Shown here piece after piece: positions 16,184 through 24,836 of a stretch of DNA of 64,000 nt. The DNA is taken from positions 1,860,001-1,924,000 of the forward strand of contig JACKOF010000001.1 in the NCBI GenBank assembly GCA_024234435.1, read 5' to 3'. The notes under the pieces were generated by a model. It saw only the letters and a list, made by a program, of their open reading frames with translations. It was not told the origin of the DNA and ran no database searches. The DNA comes from Pseudomonadales bacterium (GTDB taxonomy: Bacteria > Pseudomonadota > Gammaproteobacteria > Pseudomonadales > Porticoccaceae). The position numbers and the translations under genes were made by a program. Within the stretch, counting starts at the first letter, position 1. The number at the start of each line of letters is the position of its first letter.

Positions 16184-17506
16184 TTATTTTGAAGAAGCCG
16201 CGTCCATCAACTGAATTGCGGCGCGCTCACCACTGAAGACCGCTGCTTCAATACCGGCTTGAGAGAAGTAATCTCCCGCCAAAAAGACACCTTTAGGCAT
16301 TTCGTTACGGACTGCATCGAGCTTTCCGTAAGATCCCGGTTTAGCGATGTTGAGTCCTTTATCGTAATGGAACAAATGCACAAATTCGGGTTCTTCCTCA
16401 GGCTTTCCAAATGCTCGGTAAACGTTATCCAGAGCATCCTGCTTGATTTCTTCATCACTCATATGCTCGAGGGGTGGCGTTGTAAAGTAAACTCCCACAA
16501 GCTCACCGCCTTCTGGTACAGCAGAAGGCTGGCGGTGACTTTGCAGAACCATTGCTCCGATGCTGCGAGGTCCTTCACCGTAACCAACAGGCAAGACAAT
16601 ATCTACCGGATAGTCAGGCCACGGATTCCTGGAAAACCCAATTTGCACATGGGCATAATCGGTGTAAGGCGCAGCCATAAGCTTGTCGTAGGATGACTCG
16701 GAAATAAAATCTTTCATCAACTCTGCAGAAACAAAAGCCTCAGTAGCAACCACCAAACCGTCCGCGGTATGAGTTTCACCGTTAGCATCTACTTCGTAGC
16801 CCTCACCCACCTGACGGATGGCCGTAACAGGTGCCGAGAGATGAACCTGCGCGTTCTTACTGTTTTCCATCATCCAGTCGCTCACCTGACCGGGGCCTTC
16901 CGGCGGAACAGACAACTTCATTTTGTAGGCTTGCTGAATAATAGCAATTGGAAACGGTGTAGACATCCAGCTACAAGGGACAGCATACAGAAAGTCCATT
17001 AACGGGCGCATAATATATTCGTAAGGCCTGTCGCCCAGATGTTTTCGTGTCCAGGATTCAAGGTCTTCACCATGATCGAAGCGAGCCAGATCCTCTCCAT
17101 CAAAGGGGTTTTTTGCTCCAGGGCTTAATAATAACTTAATGCCAGCGGCAACAATTTTCGCTCTGTCGCCAAACGTCAGTTTGGGGATTTTTAAATAACT
17201 AACAAGATCGACAAAACTGACAGGGTAACGAGAATCATCATTATCCAATAGCTCGGACGCCCCGCCCCACGGAATCAAGTCGTCATAACGACCCATCTCT
17301 TTCAGAATAGCGCTGGTGCGAGGGTAAATACCCCCCATCAAAAACAGCGCGCCGGTACCAACACTAAAATCACCTATTTGAATATGTTTTGTTCTGCCAC
17401 CAATTTTATCGGTAGCCTCAAAAACAGAAACTTCGTGCCCTTGTTTGCTTAAGGTATAGGCTGCTGCACAGCCGGCGGGGCCACCACCTACAACAATAAA
17501 TTTCAC
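16184..17506 (-). CDS. FAD-dependent amine-oxidase/protoporphyrinogen-oxidase-like flavoprotein
   Basis: 440 residues. N-terminal dinucleotide-binding motif VVGGGPAGCAAAYTLSKQGHEVSVFEA and the following GGRTKH, then a C-terminal FAD motif GVFLAGDYFSQAGIEAAVFSGERAA. This is the layout of the amine oxidase / phytoene desaturase / protoporphyrinogen oxidase superfamily, which removes hydride from C-N or C-C bonds. No signal peptide beyond the Rossmann fold. It is in the middle of the molybdoenzyme operon, 83 bp after the small paralogous genes, so it may catalyse the next redox step (desaturation) or act on cofactor. Substrate not predictable. Confidence 0.82.
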   Translation of the reverse strand: MKFIVVGGGPAGCAAAYTLSKQGHEVSVFEATDKIGGRTKHIQIGDFSVGTGALFLMGGIYPRTSAILKEMGRYDDLIPWGGASELLDNDDSRYPVSFVDLVSYLKIPKLTFGDRAKIVAAGIKLLLSPGAKNPFDGEDLARFDHGEDLESWTRKHLGDRPYEYIMRPLMDFLYAVPCSWMSTPFPIAIIQQAYKMKLSVPPEGPGQVSDWMMENSKNAQVHLSAPVTAIRQVGEGYEVDANGETHTADGLVVATEAFVSAELMKDFISESSYDKLMAAPYTDYAHVQIGFSRNPWPDYPVDIVLPVGYGEGPRSIGAMVLQSHRQPSAVPEGGELVGVYFTTPPLEHMSDEEIKQDALDNVYRAFGKPEEEPEFVHLFHYDKGLNIAKPGSYGKLDAVRNEMPKGVFLAGDYFSQAGIEAAVFSGERAAIQLMDAASSK

Positions 17507-17589
17507 GACTCTCTCCTCATACTAATAATCAACAGGCCTAATTAATTGCCGAGACCAGCTAAAATCGTTGGTTGTACATTCTATTTACA

Positions 17590-17994
17590 CTATAAGTTGT
17601 GATTAAGTCTCACATGCTCTTCATCTCGAGCGAAAATTACCATCTTGTCGGCCTGGCCCTGGCGAATAAGCTCCAGCATCACATCCAGCCGCTTATTGGT
17701 TTCAATAGCTGTTGCTATGCTGCCGTTCTCACCCAACAACATGGTGATACACATCATGTCCCAGTCTTGCCCCATCAGGCCTCCTGCGTTCACCAGGTCC
17801 TGAAAATTGTTGATTTTCTGCAGTGGTTTGTCGACACATGTAACAGGGCTCAAGCTGAGTCCTTCACCTTCTTCCATAAAGGCCGCTTCACAAACTACCG
17901 CACAAATAGTTTGCGGCTCCTCCCGCTGTTTACCGTAGGAGAGGAAGTTATCAAAATCCGTTCTAGCTTCATCAACAACTGATATTTTTTCCAC
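17590..17994 (-). CDS. Small uncharacterised protein, paralogue 2
   Basis: 134 residues, GTG start at 17994 immediately after the TAA of paralogue 1; AAGG lies upstream. It aligns throughout with the previous gene: TDFDNFLSYGKQREEPQTICAVVCEA, SLSPVTCVDKPLQKINNFQDLV, WDMMCITMLL, NKRLDVMLELIRQGQADKMVIFARDEEHVRLN. This is a small family that I recall being labelled 'ribonucleotide reductase subunit alpha' in databases. No reductase motif is present and that label seems wrong. No cofactor motif is evident; the two invariant blocks are a VDKpl...F loop and a C-terminal 'l.i...G'. Function unknown. Confidence 0.7.
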   Translation of the reverse strand: MEKISVVDEARTDFDNFLSYGKQREEPQTICAVVCEAAFMEEGEGLSLSPVTCVDKPLQKINNFQDLVNAGGLMGQDWDMMCITMLLGENGSIATAIETNKRLDVMLELIRQGQADKMVIFARDEEHVRLNHNL

Positions 17995-18414
17995 TTACGA
18001 CCCTACCTTGTTCAGTTGGGCAACCTCACCCAGTGCATTGAATATTAAAAACCGTTCAGCTTCACCCTGGTGGATCACTTTTACCATAACTTCCAACCGT
18101 TGGTCAATTTGCGCTTGATCTATTTTTTCGACATCTGCCACAGTGACATAGAGTAAATCCCAGGCACGACCACTTTTTAGAGAATCTTCCAGCAAGCCTT
18201 CAAAGCTAGACACCTCATCTAAAGTTTTGTCGATATACATTAATGGCTTTACTGAAAAGTCGTCGTCAATTTCATCCACATCTCCGACCATATCATCAGC
18301 AGACCTCAACTCCTTTTCTGCAAACACCAGCAAAAGCTTCTGTGAAAACGGCTTCTCTCTGGCCACGGCCAAGAAGCGGTCAAACGCTGTATCTTCTAAC
18401 AATTGTGCGGCCAT
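17995..18414 (-). CDS. Small uncharacterised protein, paralogue 1
   Basis: 139 residues from ATG 18414, five bases after the stop of the ferredoxin-reductase-like gene; an upstream in-frame start would overlap that gene. Pattern: FDRFLAVAREKPFSQKLLLVFAEKEL, SVKPLMYIDKTLDEVSSFEGLLEDS, WDLLYVTVAD, DQRLEVMVKVIHQGEAERFLIFNALGEVAQLN. It shares fold and length with paralogue 2 and with a widespread single-copy small protein family of unknown role in proteobacteria. Acidic, soluble, no signal. Tandem arrangement suggests a heterodimer. Position between redox partner and flavoprotein suggests a structural or assembly role for the molybdoenzyme system; this is inference. Confidence 0.7.
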   Translation of the reverse strand: MAAQLLEDTAFDRFLAVAREKPFSQKLLLVFAEKELRSADDMVGDVDEIDDDFSVKPLMYIDKTLDEVSSFEGLLEDSLKSGRAWDLLYVTVADVEKIDQAQIDQRLEVMVKVIHQGEAERFLIFNALGEVAQLNKVGS

Positions 18415-18419
18415 AGTTA

Positions 18420-19352
18420 TTATGCCTTCTCCACCGATATCGAACGGCAACGTTCGGGCGCTAAAGCAATAAGTTGATTCGCAAGCTCAGGTGCAGCCGC
18501 CACGAGCACAAGTGTGTCCTGACCAGCTTTATCTATAGTGGCCTTAACCAGGTTGAGTACATCTTCGTCATTATCTGCAGCGGCAAACTGGTTTAATACC
18601 GAATCAGGCAACACCGCTGACATCAAAGCATTATCAAAATACGTTTTCTCAACACGACTCTGTACGCAGAACAGGCTCAATTGACCTCGATGGTCACTCT
18701 GGGTTGCCTTACTCAACAGGCTCAAACCACTCGCCAATGCTTCATCGACAGCGACAACCAAAACATCCTGATCATGCAACGACTCATTATAATAACAGTC
18801 CCCCAGAGCCGTCTGAATTTCAAGGCCGTCTTCAACCGCTAACTCAGAGAAAATATATTGATTCAGGGGGTCGTCAGAATGATTGGCTATATGAAACTCC
18901 ATTAAACCACCCTCTTCACCCCGCACGCTGGCGATAGGAAAATCCCCCGACAGTCCGTCAACATTGATCAATGTCGTGTATTGACCCGCCTGATAAACAA
19001 ACTCATGGGCCGGGCTCAAAACAAGCTTAACGACATTCTCTGATAGGTGCTCTTTTTCACGAACCATGGCAATGAATCGTGTACGCTTCTCCCTGTCAGG
19101 CCGGCGAATAGTCATTGGCGCATATACTGCACACTGGCAGGTAAGAAAATAATTTTCGGCAATCAGTTCGTCGCTTAAGCCAATCTGGGTAAAGGGTAAC
19201 GGTGTGCCTTCCTCAGCTTTCATCATGCAGGAATGGCAGATACCACCGCGGCAAAAATTAGGTATTGCATGACCATTTTTCAGCAGTGTATTCAGCACAG
19301 TATCAAAGTCATCGACCTGATAAGTGTGATCTTCAAAACGTAATTCGGGCAA
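18420..19352 (-). CDS. Ferredoxin/ferredoxin-reductase-like protein with degenerate nucleotide-binding motifs
   Basis: 310 residues. An N-terminal plant-type [2Fe-2S] domain with C34, C39, C42 and C72 (C-x4-C-x2-C) is followed by an FNR-like region from about residue 95. The FAD motif normally RxYS is FPIAS here, and the usual GGTGLAP NAD-binding loop is replaced by VAVDEALASGLSLL, so NAD(P)H binding looks doubtful. It may shuttle electrons without being a genuine NAD(P)H reductase. It directly follows the chaperone gene of the molybdoenzyme and so is a candidate electron acceptor or partner. Confidence 0.78.
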   Translation of the reverse strand: MPELRFEDHTYQVDDFDTVLNTLLKNGHAIPNFCRGGICHSCMMKAEEGTPLPFTQIGLSDELIAENYFLTCQCAVYAPMTIRRPDREKRTRFIAMVREKEHLSENVVKLVLSPAHEFVYQAGQYTTLINVDGLSGDFPIASVRGEEGGLMEFHIANHSDDPLNQYIFSELAVEDGLEIQTALGDCYYNESLHDQDVLVVAVDEALASGLSLLSKATQSDHRGQLSLFCVQSRVEKTYFDNALMSAVLPDSVLNQFAAADNDEDVLNLVKATIDKAGQDTLVLVAAAPELANQLIALAPERCRSISVEKA

Positions 19353-19447
19353 GAAATATCTCCGGCATCAAAAGAAAAATTCTGACTAATTCAAAGCGAC
19401 CCTGTGCCGCTCGGGAATGAACTGTCAGAATAAGTGGTAAAGTGCTA

Positions 19448-19999
19448 TCAGGCTGCCTGGTCTGAGCCAAGCCCCAACTCTTCAACCAACTGGTGTAAGT
19501 CAGCATTAATGACTTCCACGGTCATCTCCACAAGAGCCAGACATGCTTCAGAATCGGCACGAAAGCTCTCGGCAATACCGTGAACCAGTCGCCGCACATG
19601 ACGTTGAATAAAGTCACGTTGCGCCTTCCTGATAGGCAGTACATCATCCCCTCTTTCAGCGGCGTTAGCCTCCAGGGTACAAAGAAACTGCATAAACTCG
19701 AGTTCAATTGAAATATGGTCCGGCATCAAGGCGTCAGGAGCACGGCTCAAACCAAAGAAATGATAAAACCTGAGTAACTCTTCATTCAGATTAGTAGAGT
19801 GCATTTCCTTGTTGTAGTTGTACTCGCGTACGGAGCAAGCCGTTTTGCTAGCTGCAGGGTCAAAAGCTTCCGTGTAATCGACAGCGGACAACAGACTTTG
19901 CTTACCCGGTTCAGGGTAAGCAAAGGCCTGAGCCAAACGCCCATATACTTCGCTGCGAGCTTCCGGAGTGCGCAGGTCGAGTTTTTCTTCCTCACTCAT
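19448..19999 (-). CDS. TorD/DmsD-family chaperone for the molybdoenzyme (delta protein)
   Basis: 183 residues, all-helical. Contains EARSEVYGRLAQAFAYPEP near residue 12-30, LLRFYHFFGLSRA and PDHISIELEFMQFLCTLEANAAERGD in the centre, the hallmark order of TorD-like redox chaperones (including EbdD and NarJ kin). Such proteins bind the Tat signal of the catalytic subunit and hold it until cofactor is loaded. The gene starts four bases inside the alpha gene's end, in the same position as in ethylbenzene dehydrogenase operons. Assignment by motif and context; not expected in the final enzyme. Confidence 0.87.
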   Translation of the reverse strand: MSEEEKLDLRTPEARSEVYGRLAQAFAYPEPGKQSLLSAVDYTEAFDPAASKTACSVREYNYNKEMHSTNLNEELLRFYHFFGLSRAPDALMPDHISIELEFMQFLCTLEANAAERGDDVLPIRKAQRDFIQRHVRRLVHGIAESFRADSEACLALVEMTVEVINADLHQLVEELGLGSDQAA

Positions 20000-22908
20000 A
20001 TTTTGTAACCCTTAGGCAACTTTTCAACTTCCACCCGGGTATCTCTGTCGTAGAACGAGTTTTGCCCCATAAGAATCCCGGCGCGCAAGTGTGGATGACC
20101 ACCGGCCATCTCCACCGGGTTCAGCGGAGAAGGCGATACACTATTCATATCACCTTTGCCCGGAAACTGGTATTTTTCATAGGCATGGAACATCAATGAC
20201 TGGCCGGGACGCAGACCTGGCGTAACTTTCGCACGCGCATTAAAGCTGCCAACATCATTGTAGATTCGTATCCAATCCCCATCCACAATATCCCGCTCTG
20301 TTGCATCAGGTTTTGACATAAGGAATGCAGGATCCGGGCGGTGGAGTCGCATCATCAAATCATGATCACGCCAGGTTGAGTGGATACTCCAACGGGTTTT
20401 ACCACCGGTCATCATCAGCGGGTAATCACCGCCCATTTTGGGTGCTTCCTTGTAGCGCGGCAGATGCTCATCCAGCTCAAGATAAAAGGGGTGATCGATA
20501 TAGAACTGTATCCGACGACTCGCTGTTGGCCAGGGAACCTTGTCACGAATATGGTAAGTCAGCGGCACAATTGTGTCGTTCTCGGGAATATCACACATAT
20601 TACCAATAGAACTCGGCTCCATCGGCAGCCTCTCGAAGCGGGCAAAGCCTTTCTTCTTGGTCTCTTCCCAGGTCATTTTCGTATGCGTTTCGGACAGGTC
20701 GTAAATGGCTTTTGCCACCTTGTCGTCGTCATGCTCGGAAAACTCCCCGTCCATGGTCAAATCTTTATACAGGGTGTTCAGGTCCACATCGACACCTTGA
20801 GGGCTCTTCACGCTGGTAATACCACGAGCGATAGCCCTTTCCTGAATATGCTTGGCCATCATCACGATTACTCCCCAGTCACTGACCGAATCGCCCATGG
20901 GCTTGGTCGCAGCTTCTGTGGTGGTCAGGTAAGGCGAGAGCGGAGTTACCCACTTCAGGCTGGTGCGTTCATACCACGGAGCAATCGGCAATACGTAATC
21001 GGCATAACGACCAGTGGAGTTGATCCTCCAGTCCATCACCACGATTTTTTTCAATTTCGGCCACAGCACTTCCAGCAGCTTTTCGCTACCGCGCATGCGG
21101 CGCATGCTGTTACTCACCAATGAGATCATCATCCGAGGGTCTGTGCCCTTAGGTGGATTCAGTGGCTGCCACTTCTTATCGAGGCACTCTTCAAGATAGG
21201 AATAAATCGGCCGTTTCAGATTGATATTCCATTTTTTCTGTACCTCCGGGTCTGACGAAAGCTCGGAAATACCACCATGTACTTGCCAGAACAGAGAACC
21301 AGAAGTCCAGATGGGCGCTTTAATCGGGCGGTTTTCGGGGTCAAACATCATATGACCAAAATCAAACATGGCCATCTCGATGGTATCGCCCGCCTCCAGC
21401 TTGGGCGCGAACAACTGATGCTCCAGCTGGGCGAACATTTCTTTAGCGTCTTTAATATGTGGCGCGACCTGGAACTTGTCTCCACCATCAGGCGTCAGCA
21501 GAGGGAAGCCAGCAAAACCGGCACCTTTACGACCCATATTACCCGTGAGTGTAAAGATCATACCCACAGCACGCTCCATCAGGTTGCCGTGATAGAACTT
21601 GCACATAGTGGTCTGAGCAACACTGGAAACAGCCCTGGCGTTGAGAATCTCGTCAGTCAAACGGCGAATCATGGAAGGCTTGACGCCACACACCTCGGAC
21701 ATCGCTTCAGGCGTATAAGGTTCCATGCGATCCAGCAACAAAGAATAAACACTTCTGACTTTGATCTTACTGCCATCTTTAAGTGTTACTTTCTCGCTGA
21801 CATTCAGCTTTGGATTCAGCTCTTCCAGTTTCAGAGTCCTGAAGGGCGCAACCTTTACATTACCCGAGACTTCGTCCCAAAGGATAAAGTGATCATCCCT
21901 GCCGCCTTCTTCGAGATCAGACTGTTTGAGGAACTCGTGTGTGTCCTGACGAACCAGCAACGGCAAATCAGTTTGTTCCTTCACAAAATCTTCTTTGACG
22001 GCTCCGCGTTCAATAATTTCGTGTACTACAGCCATTGCCAAAGCGCCATCGGTACCGGGTTTCAATGAAACCCAAAGATCGGCCTTGGTAGCAGAAGGGC
22101 TCAGGTCAGGGCATACCGCAATAATTTTTGCACCACGATATTTGGCTTCCAAATAAAAGTGGGCTTGCGGTATCTGTGTCTGAATAGGGTTCCCGCCCCA
22201 GAATAAAATCAGATCAGAGTTAAAATAATCATCAGCAGAACGCTCAAACTGGATTTTGCCAAACATCTCCAGAGTACCGCGACGCGAATCACCAATTTCG
22301 CCATCCATATCCAACCCGATGGATTGGGTCAGCATACTGAAACGCCCTTGGGCGGCAGTCGACACACCCAAATCGATCCCCGGACCTAAATCCCATATCA
22401 GGCGATCGGTGCCCTCTTCTGTGACAACATCGAGGTAAGTATCCGCAATATCGTCCAGCGCTTCTTTCCAGGAGACTCGCTCCCACTTACCACTTCCTCG
22501 CGGACCAACCCGACGCAGCGGGTGAGTGATACGAGTATCATCGTACATACGGTTACTGAAACATCCGCCTTTTTGACAACCACGAGGGTTAAAGTCTGGC
22601 AGGTCTTCATTAACCATTTCATATTCGCCGGCTTGTTCTTCCCGAAAAACAAGCCCGTCTTTGACAAAGACATCCCAGGCGCAGTGCGCCTGAGTCCAGC
22701 AGTTAAGGTGATGAGTGCTTCTTACTACCTTATCCCAAGACCACTGGTGACGGAAAATATCTTTCCAATCTTCGTAATCGGGAATTTCCTTGGTCGTCAG
22801 TTCCAGAACACTGGCAGCAGATTTGGCGACAAACCCCGGCATCGCGAGGGTACCTGAGAGCGCTGCGAACCCCTTCAGGAAACTGCGACGATCAAAATCT
22901 ACACTCAT
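19996..22908 (-). CDS. Catalytic alpha subunit, type II DMSO-reductase-family molybdoenzyme (EbdA/S25dA-like)
   Basis: 970 residues from ATG 22908, which overlaps the beta stop as ATGA. Tat signal DRRSFLKG near residue 6-13 means export of the folded enzyme to the periplasm. An N-terminal [4Fe-4S] motif H66-x3-C70-x5-C76-x34-C111 has His as first ligand, as in NarG and EbdA, but the middle spacing is x5 where NarG has x3. Asp207 in GEIGDSRRG is the likely molybdenum ligand, followed by DLILFWGGNP. Relatives hydroxylate ethylbenzene, p-cymene, or the C25 of sterol side chains with water as oxygen donor. The neighbouring gamma, beta and chaperone genes complete the set. Substrate unknown. Confidence 0.92.
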   Translation of the reverse strand: MSVDFDRRSFLKGFAALSGTLAMPGFVAKSAASVLELTTKEIPDYEDWKDIFRHQWSWDKVVRSTHHLNCWTQAHCAWDVFVKDGLVFREEQAGEYEMVNEDLPDFNPRGCQKGGCFSNRMYDDTRITHPLRRVGPRGSGKWERVSWKEALDDIADTYLDVVTEEGTDRLIWDLGPGIDLGVSTAAQGRFSMLTQSIGLDMDGEIGDSRRGTLEMFGKIQFERSADDYFNSDLILFWGGNPIQTQIPQAHFYLEAKYRGAKIIAVCPDLSPSATKADLWVSLKPGTDGALAMAVVHEIIERGAVKEDFVKEQTDLPLLVRQDTHEFLKQSDLEEGGRDDHFILWDEVSGNVKVAPFRTLKLEELNPKLNVSEKVTLKDGSKIKVRSVYSLLLDRMEPYTPEAMSEVCGVKPSMIRRLTDEILNARAVSSVAQTTMCKFYHGNLMERAVGMIFTLTGNMGRKGAGFAGFPLLTPDGGDKFQVAPHIKDAKEMFAQLEHQLFAPKLEAGDTIEMAMFDFGHMMFDPENRPIKAPIWTSGSLFWQVHGGISELSSDPEVQKKWNINLKRPIYSYLEECLDKKWQPLNPPKGTDPRMMISLVSNSMRRMRGSEKLLEVLWPKLKKIVVMDWRINSTGRYADYVLPIAPWYERTSLKWVTPLSPYLTTTEAATKPMGDSVSDWGVIVMMAKHIQERAIARGITSVKSPQGVDVDLNTLYKDLTMDGEFSEHDDDKVAKAIYDLSETHTKMTWEETKKKGFARFERLPMEPSSIGNMCDIPENDTIVPLTYHIRDKVPWPTASRRIQFYIDHPFYLELDEHLPRYKEAPKMGGDYPLMMTGGKTRWSIHSTWRDHDLMMRLHRPDPAFLMSKPDATERDIVDGDWIRIYNDVGSFNARAKVTPGLRPGQSLMFHAYEKYQFPGKGDMNSVSPSPLNPVEMAGGHPHLRAGILMGQNSFYDRDTRVEVEKLPKGYKI

Positions 22909-24008
22909 GACTTCACTCCTGCATCCCACATCTGAACAGCGGATGAATTATTGTTATCAGTCAGTCCAACCATCCGCACAGGGCTGGCAGTCACGACATC
23001 TCGAGGGTGTTTGGTAAAAGGCCCGAACAGGTCTAACCATTTACGGGCAATCAGCAAGTCCATCAGTTCAGACTCACCACCATTTCTAACCTTCACTCGC
23101 TCACTTTCAATCTTATCCAGCACGCCTTTAACCGACGGGCCAAACAGATACTCGAGATAATCTAACGGAATACGGGACTCGTCCGTAGGTTCACCGTTTT
23201 CATCAAACTTGGGAGAAGAAATTGGTGGGACGTAATACACATTAGGCTGGGTACCGTATTCAGAGTGTAACGGCAACGCAACTTTATGCTCATGAACCAA
23301 CTTGTAGATAGGTCCTTCCGGATCATCCAAATAACCCACAAAGCGTAAACGCCCTGGACATTGACGAGAACACGCCGTCGTCACACCTTCATCAATACGC
23401 GGGAAACAGAAAATACACTTTTGAGATTTGCCCAGGGTTTCATTGAAATAAATCTTTTTGTAAGGGCAGGCTTCCTGACAAAAGCGGTAGCCACTGCAAC
23501 GTTCTTCATTAATCAGGACAATGCCGTCCTCTTCACGCTTTTCAATCGCTTTACGTGGACAGGCTTCAAGACAGGCTGGGTGTGTACAGTGGTTACAGAT
23601 ACGCGGCAAATAGAAATAATAACTGTTGGGGTACTCCCCTGCGCCTATATCTTCATCCCAGTTAGGCCCTTTCCAGTTTTCACCATTATTCCACTCGCCG
23701 TAATTAGCCTGAAGGAAGGCGTCTTCTTTGCCTCCGTGGAACACTTCATCGTAGTTGAAATCCCAGGCTTTACCAAAATCTTCTTCACTGGGGCGATAGC
23801 CTTTTTGGGCTTCTCCCTCACGAAAGCCACCCCCCATCTCTTCATACCCGTGGGGAGTACCCGTACCAGGCTGGGTGTTAACCGTGTTCCACCACATGTG
23901 CTGCATGCCTTCGCGCCGGGTCCACAATGTCTTACAGGCGATTGAACAAGTGTGGCAACCAAGACACTTATTCAGATCCATTACCATGGCAATTTGTCTT
24001 TTACTCAT
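22905..24008 (-). CDS. Iron-sulfur beta subunit of the molybdoenzyme (EbdB/NarH-like)
   Basis: 367 residues with four cysteine groups: CLGCHTCSIAC at residues 15-25, CNHCTHPACLEACP, CSGYRFCQEACP and CIFCF...CSRQCPG. In the third group the second Cys is Tyr, which predicts one [3Fe-4S] among three [4Fe-4S] clusters, as in NarH and EbdB. No signal peptide; it should be carried through Tat by the alpha subunit. It passes electrons from the alpha subunit to the heme of gamma. It overlaps the alpha gene by four bases. Confidence 0.93.
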   Translation of the reverse strand: MSKRQIAMVMDLNKCLGCHTCSIACKTLWTRREGMQHMWWNTVNTQPGTGTPHGYEEMGGGFREGEAQKGYRPSEEDFGKAWDFNYDEVFHGGKEDAFLQANYGEWNNGENWKGPNWDEDIGAGEYPNSYYFYLPRICNHCTHPACLEACPRKAIEKREEDGIVLINEERCSGYRFCQEACPYKKIYFNETLGKSQKCIFCFPRIDEGVTTACSRQCPGRLRFVGYLDDPEGPIYKLVHEHKVALPLHSEYGTQPNVYYVPPISSPKFDENGEPTDESRIPLDYLEYLFGPSVKGVLDKIESERVKVRNGGESELMDLLIARKWLDLFGPFTKHPRDVVTASPVRMVGLTDNNNSSAVQMWDAGVKS

Positions 24009-24032
24009 TATTATCTCCTGACTATGGCCCGA

Positions 24033-24653
24033 TTAGGCGTCTACAACAAATGGAACCCAGTCCACCGAAAATGCTTTTAACCCGGCGCGCTCATCATTAG
24101 CTCCAGACCAAAGGGCAAAACCAACTTTTTGTTCAAGCCCCGGATACAACGGAGCAACACCAGCCCCCTTCCCGAGCACTCGCGTTAACACAACGTGCCA
24201 TCTATCGCCGTCAGCTTGAGCCTTAGAAGAGATTTTAATTTGCGGACCGGGGTCTGAAAGCCCTATTCCCTCGGCTTTAATAGACTTAACCCCTTTGTTA
24301 GCTTTCCAGTGCAAGATATGAATAGGAGCGTCTCTGCCCCCCATCAGCACTAACATAGGGTTGCCACTTACAGGGAACGCAACCGCAACAGCGTCGGGAA
24401 AATCCCCGCCCTCGGGAGATACACCCTTCCAGGTTAAATAAACAGCCAGTGTTTCACCATCATGCACGCTTGCCACGTCCAGTTCACCCACTAACCCGTG
24501 AGGTGTCTCCGCCCGCGAATTACGAATATATGCCGTCGGCTGCATCGCCATTGGGGTGGGTATCATATTGATCTTATCTGTTTTAATTTGAGACCAACCT
24601 GCGGACATGGGATCCCGGTAACTTTCGATGCTAGACACTCTGCTGCTTTTCAA
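24033..24653 (-). CDS. Heme b gamma subunit of the molybdoenzyme (EbdC-like)
   Basis: 206 residues from a TTG at 24653 that has GGAG eight bases upstream; the first internal ATG (24608) lacks such a site. It matches the ethylbenzene-dehydrogenase-related heme domain: LAVYLTWKGVSPEGGDFPDAVAVAFPV and LMGGRDAPIHILHWKA, and a C-terminal GFALWSGANDERAGLKAFSVDW. In EbdC a Met and a Lys ligate the heme; a Met in LVLMGG is a candidate here. No signal peptide, unlike some homologues, so co-export with alpha is likely. It is the first gene of the operon, so the order is gamma-beta-alpha-chaperone rather than the alpha-beta-gamma-delta order of ebd. Confidence 0.85.
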   Translation of the reverse strand: MKSSRVSSIESYRDPMSAGWSQIKTDKINMIPTPMAMQPTAYIRNSRAETPHGLVGELDVASVHDGETLAVYLTWKGVSPEGGDFPDAVAVAFPVSGNPMLVLMGGRDAPIHILHWKANKGVKSIKAEGIGLSDPGPQIKISSKAQADGDRWHVVLTRVLGKGAGVAPLYPGLEQKVGFALWSGANDERAGLKAFSVDWVPFVVDA

Positions 24654-24689
24654 TGGTTTATCTCCATAAAAGATTTAGCTTGTAGAACT

Positions 24690-24708
24690 GATATTGATAA
24701 CCACTTGG
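24690..24708. promoter_or_regulatory. Weak Fur-box-like sequence near the gamma start
   Basis: GATATTGATAACCACTTGG matches 13 of 19 positions of the consensus Fur box by eye, about 40 bp upstream of the gamma TTG. A chance match in AT-rich DNA is possible. Confidence 0.25.
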
Positions 24709-24836
24709 ACTACATTTGAAGCGATAATTTAGCGCATAAAACATCCGCCTCCTTCAATGACTGAAGAAGGAAACCTTAAATATTAAAAAGAAACCAAGCG
24801 GAGCTAAAATCCATATCAATCAGAACTTCTCAAAAC

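Noticed and set aside
17590..18414. Ribonucleotide reductase subunits
   Set aside because: I recall that database label for this small family, but the proteins are ~135 residues and show none of the reductase motifs.
21277..22068. Plus-strand frame of 263 codons inside the molybdoenzyme alpha gene
   Set aside because: Antisense to a catalytic subunit with clear motifs; composition looks like a reverse-complement artefact.
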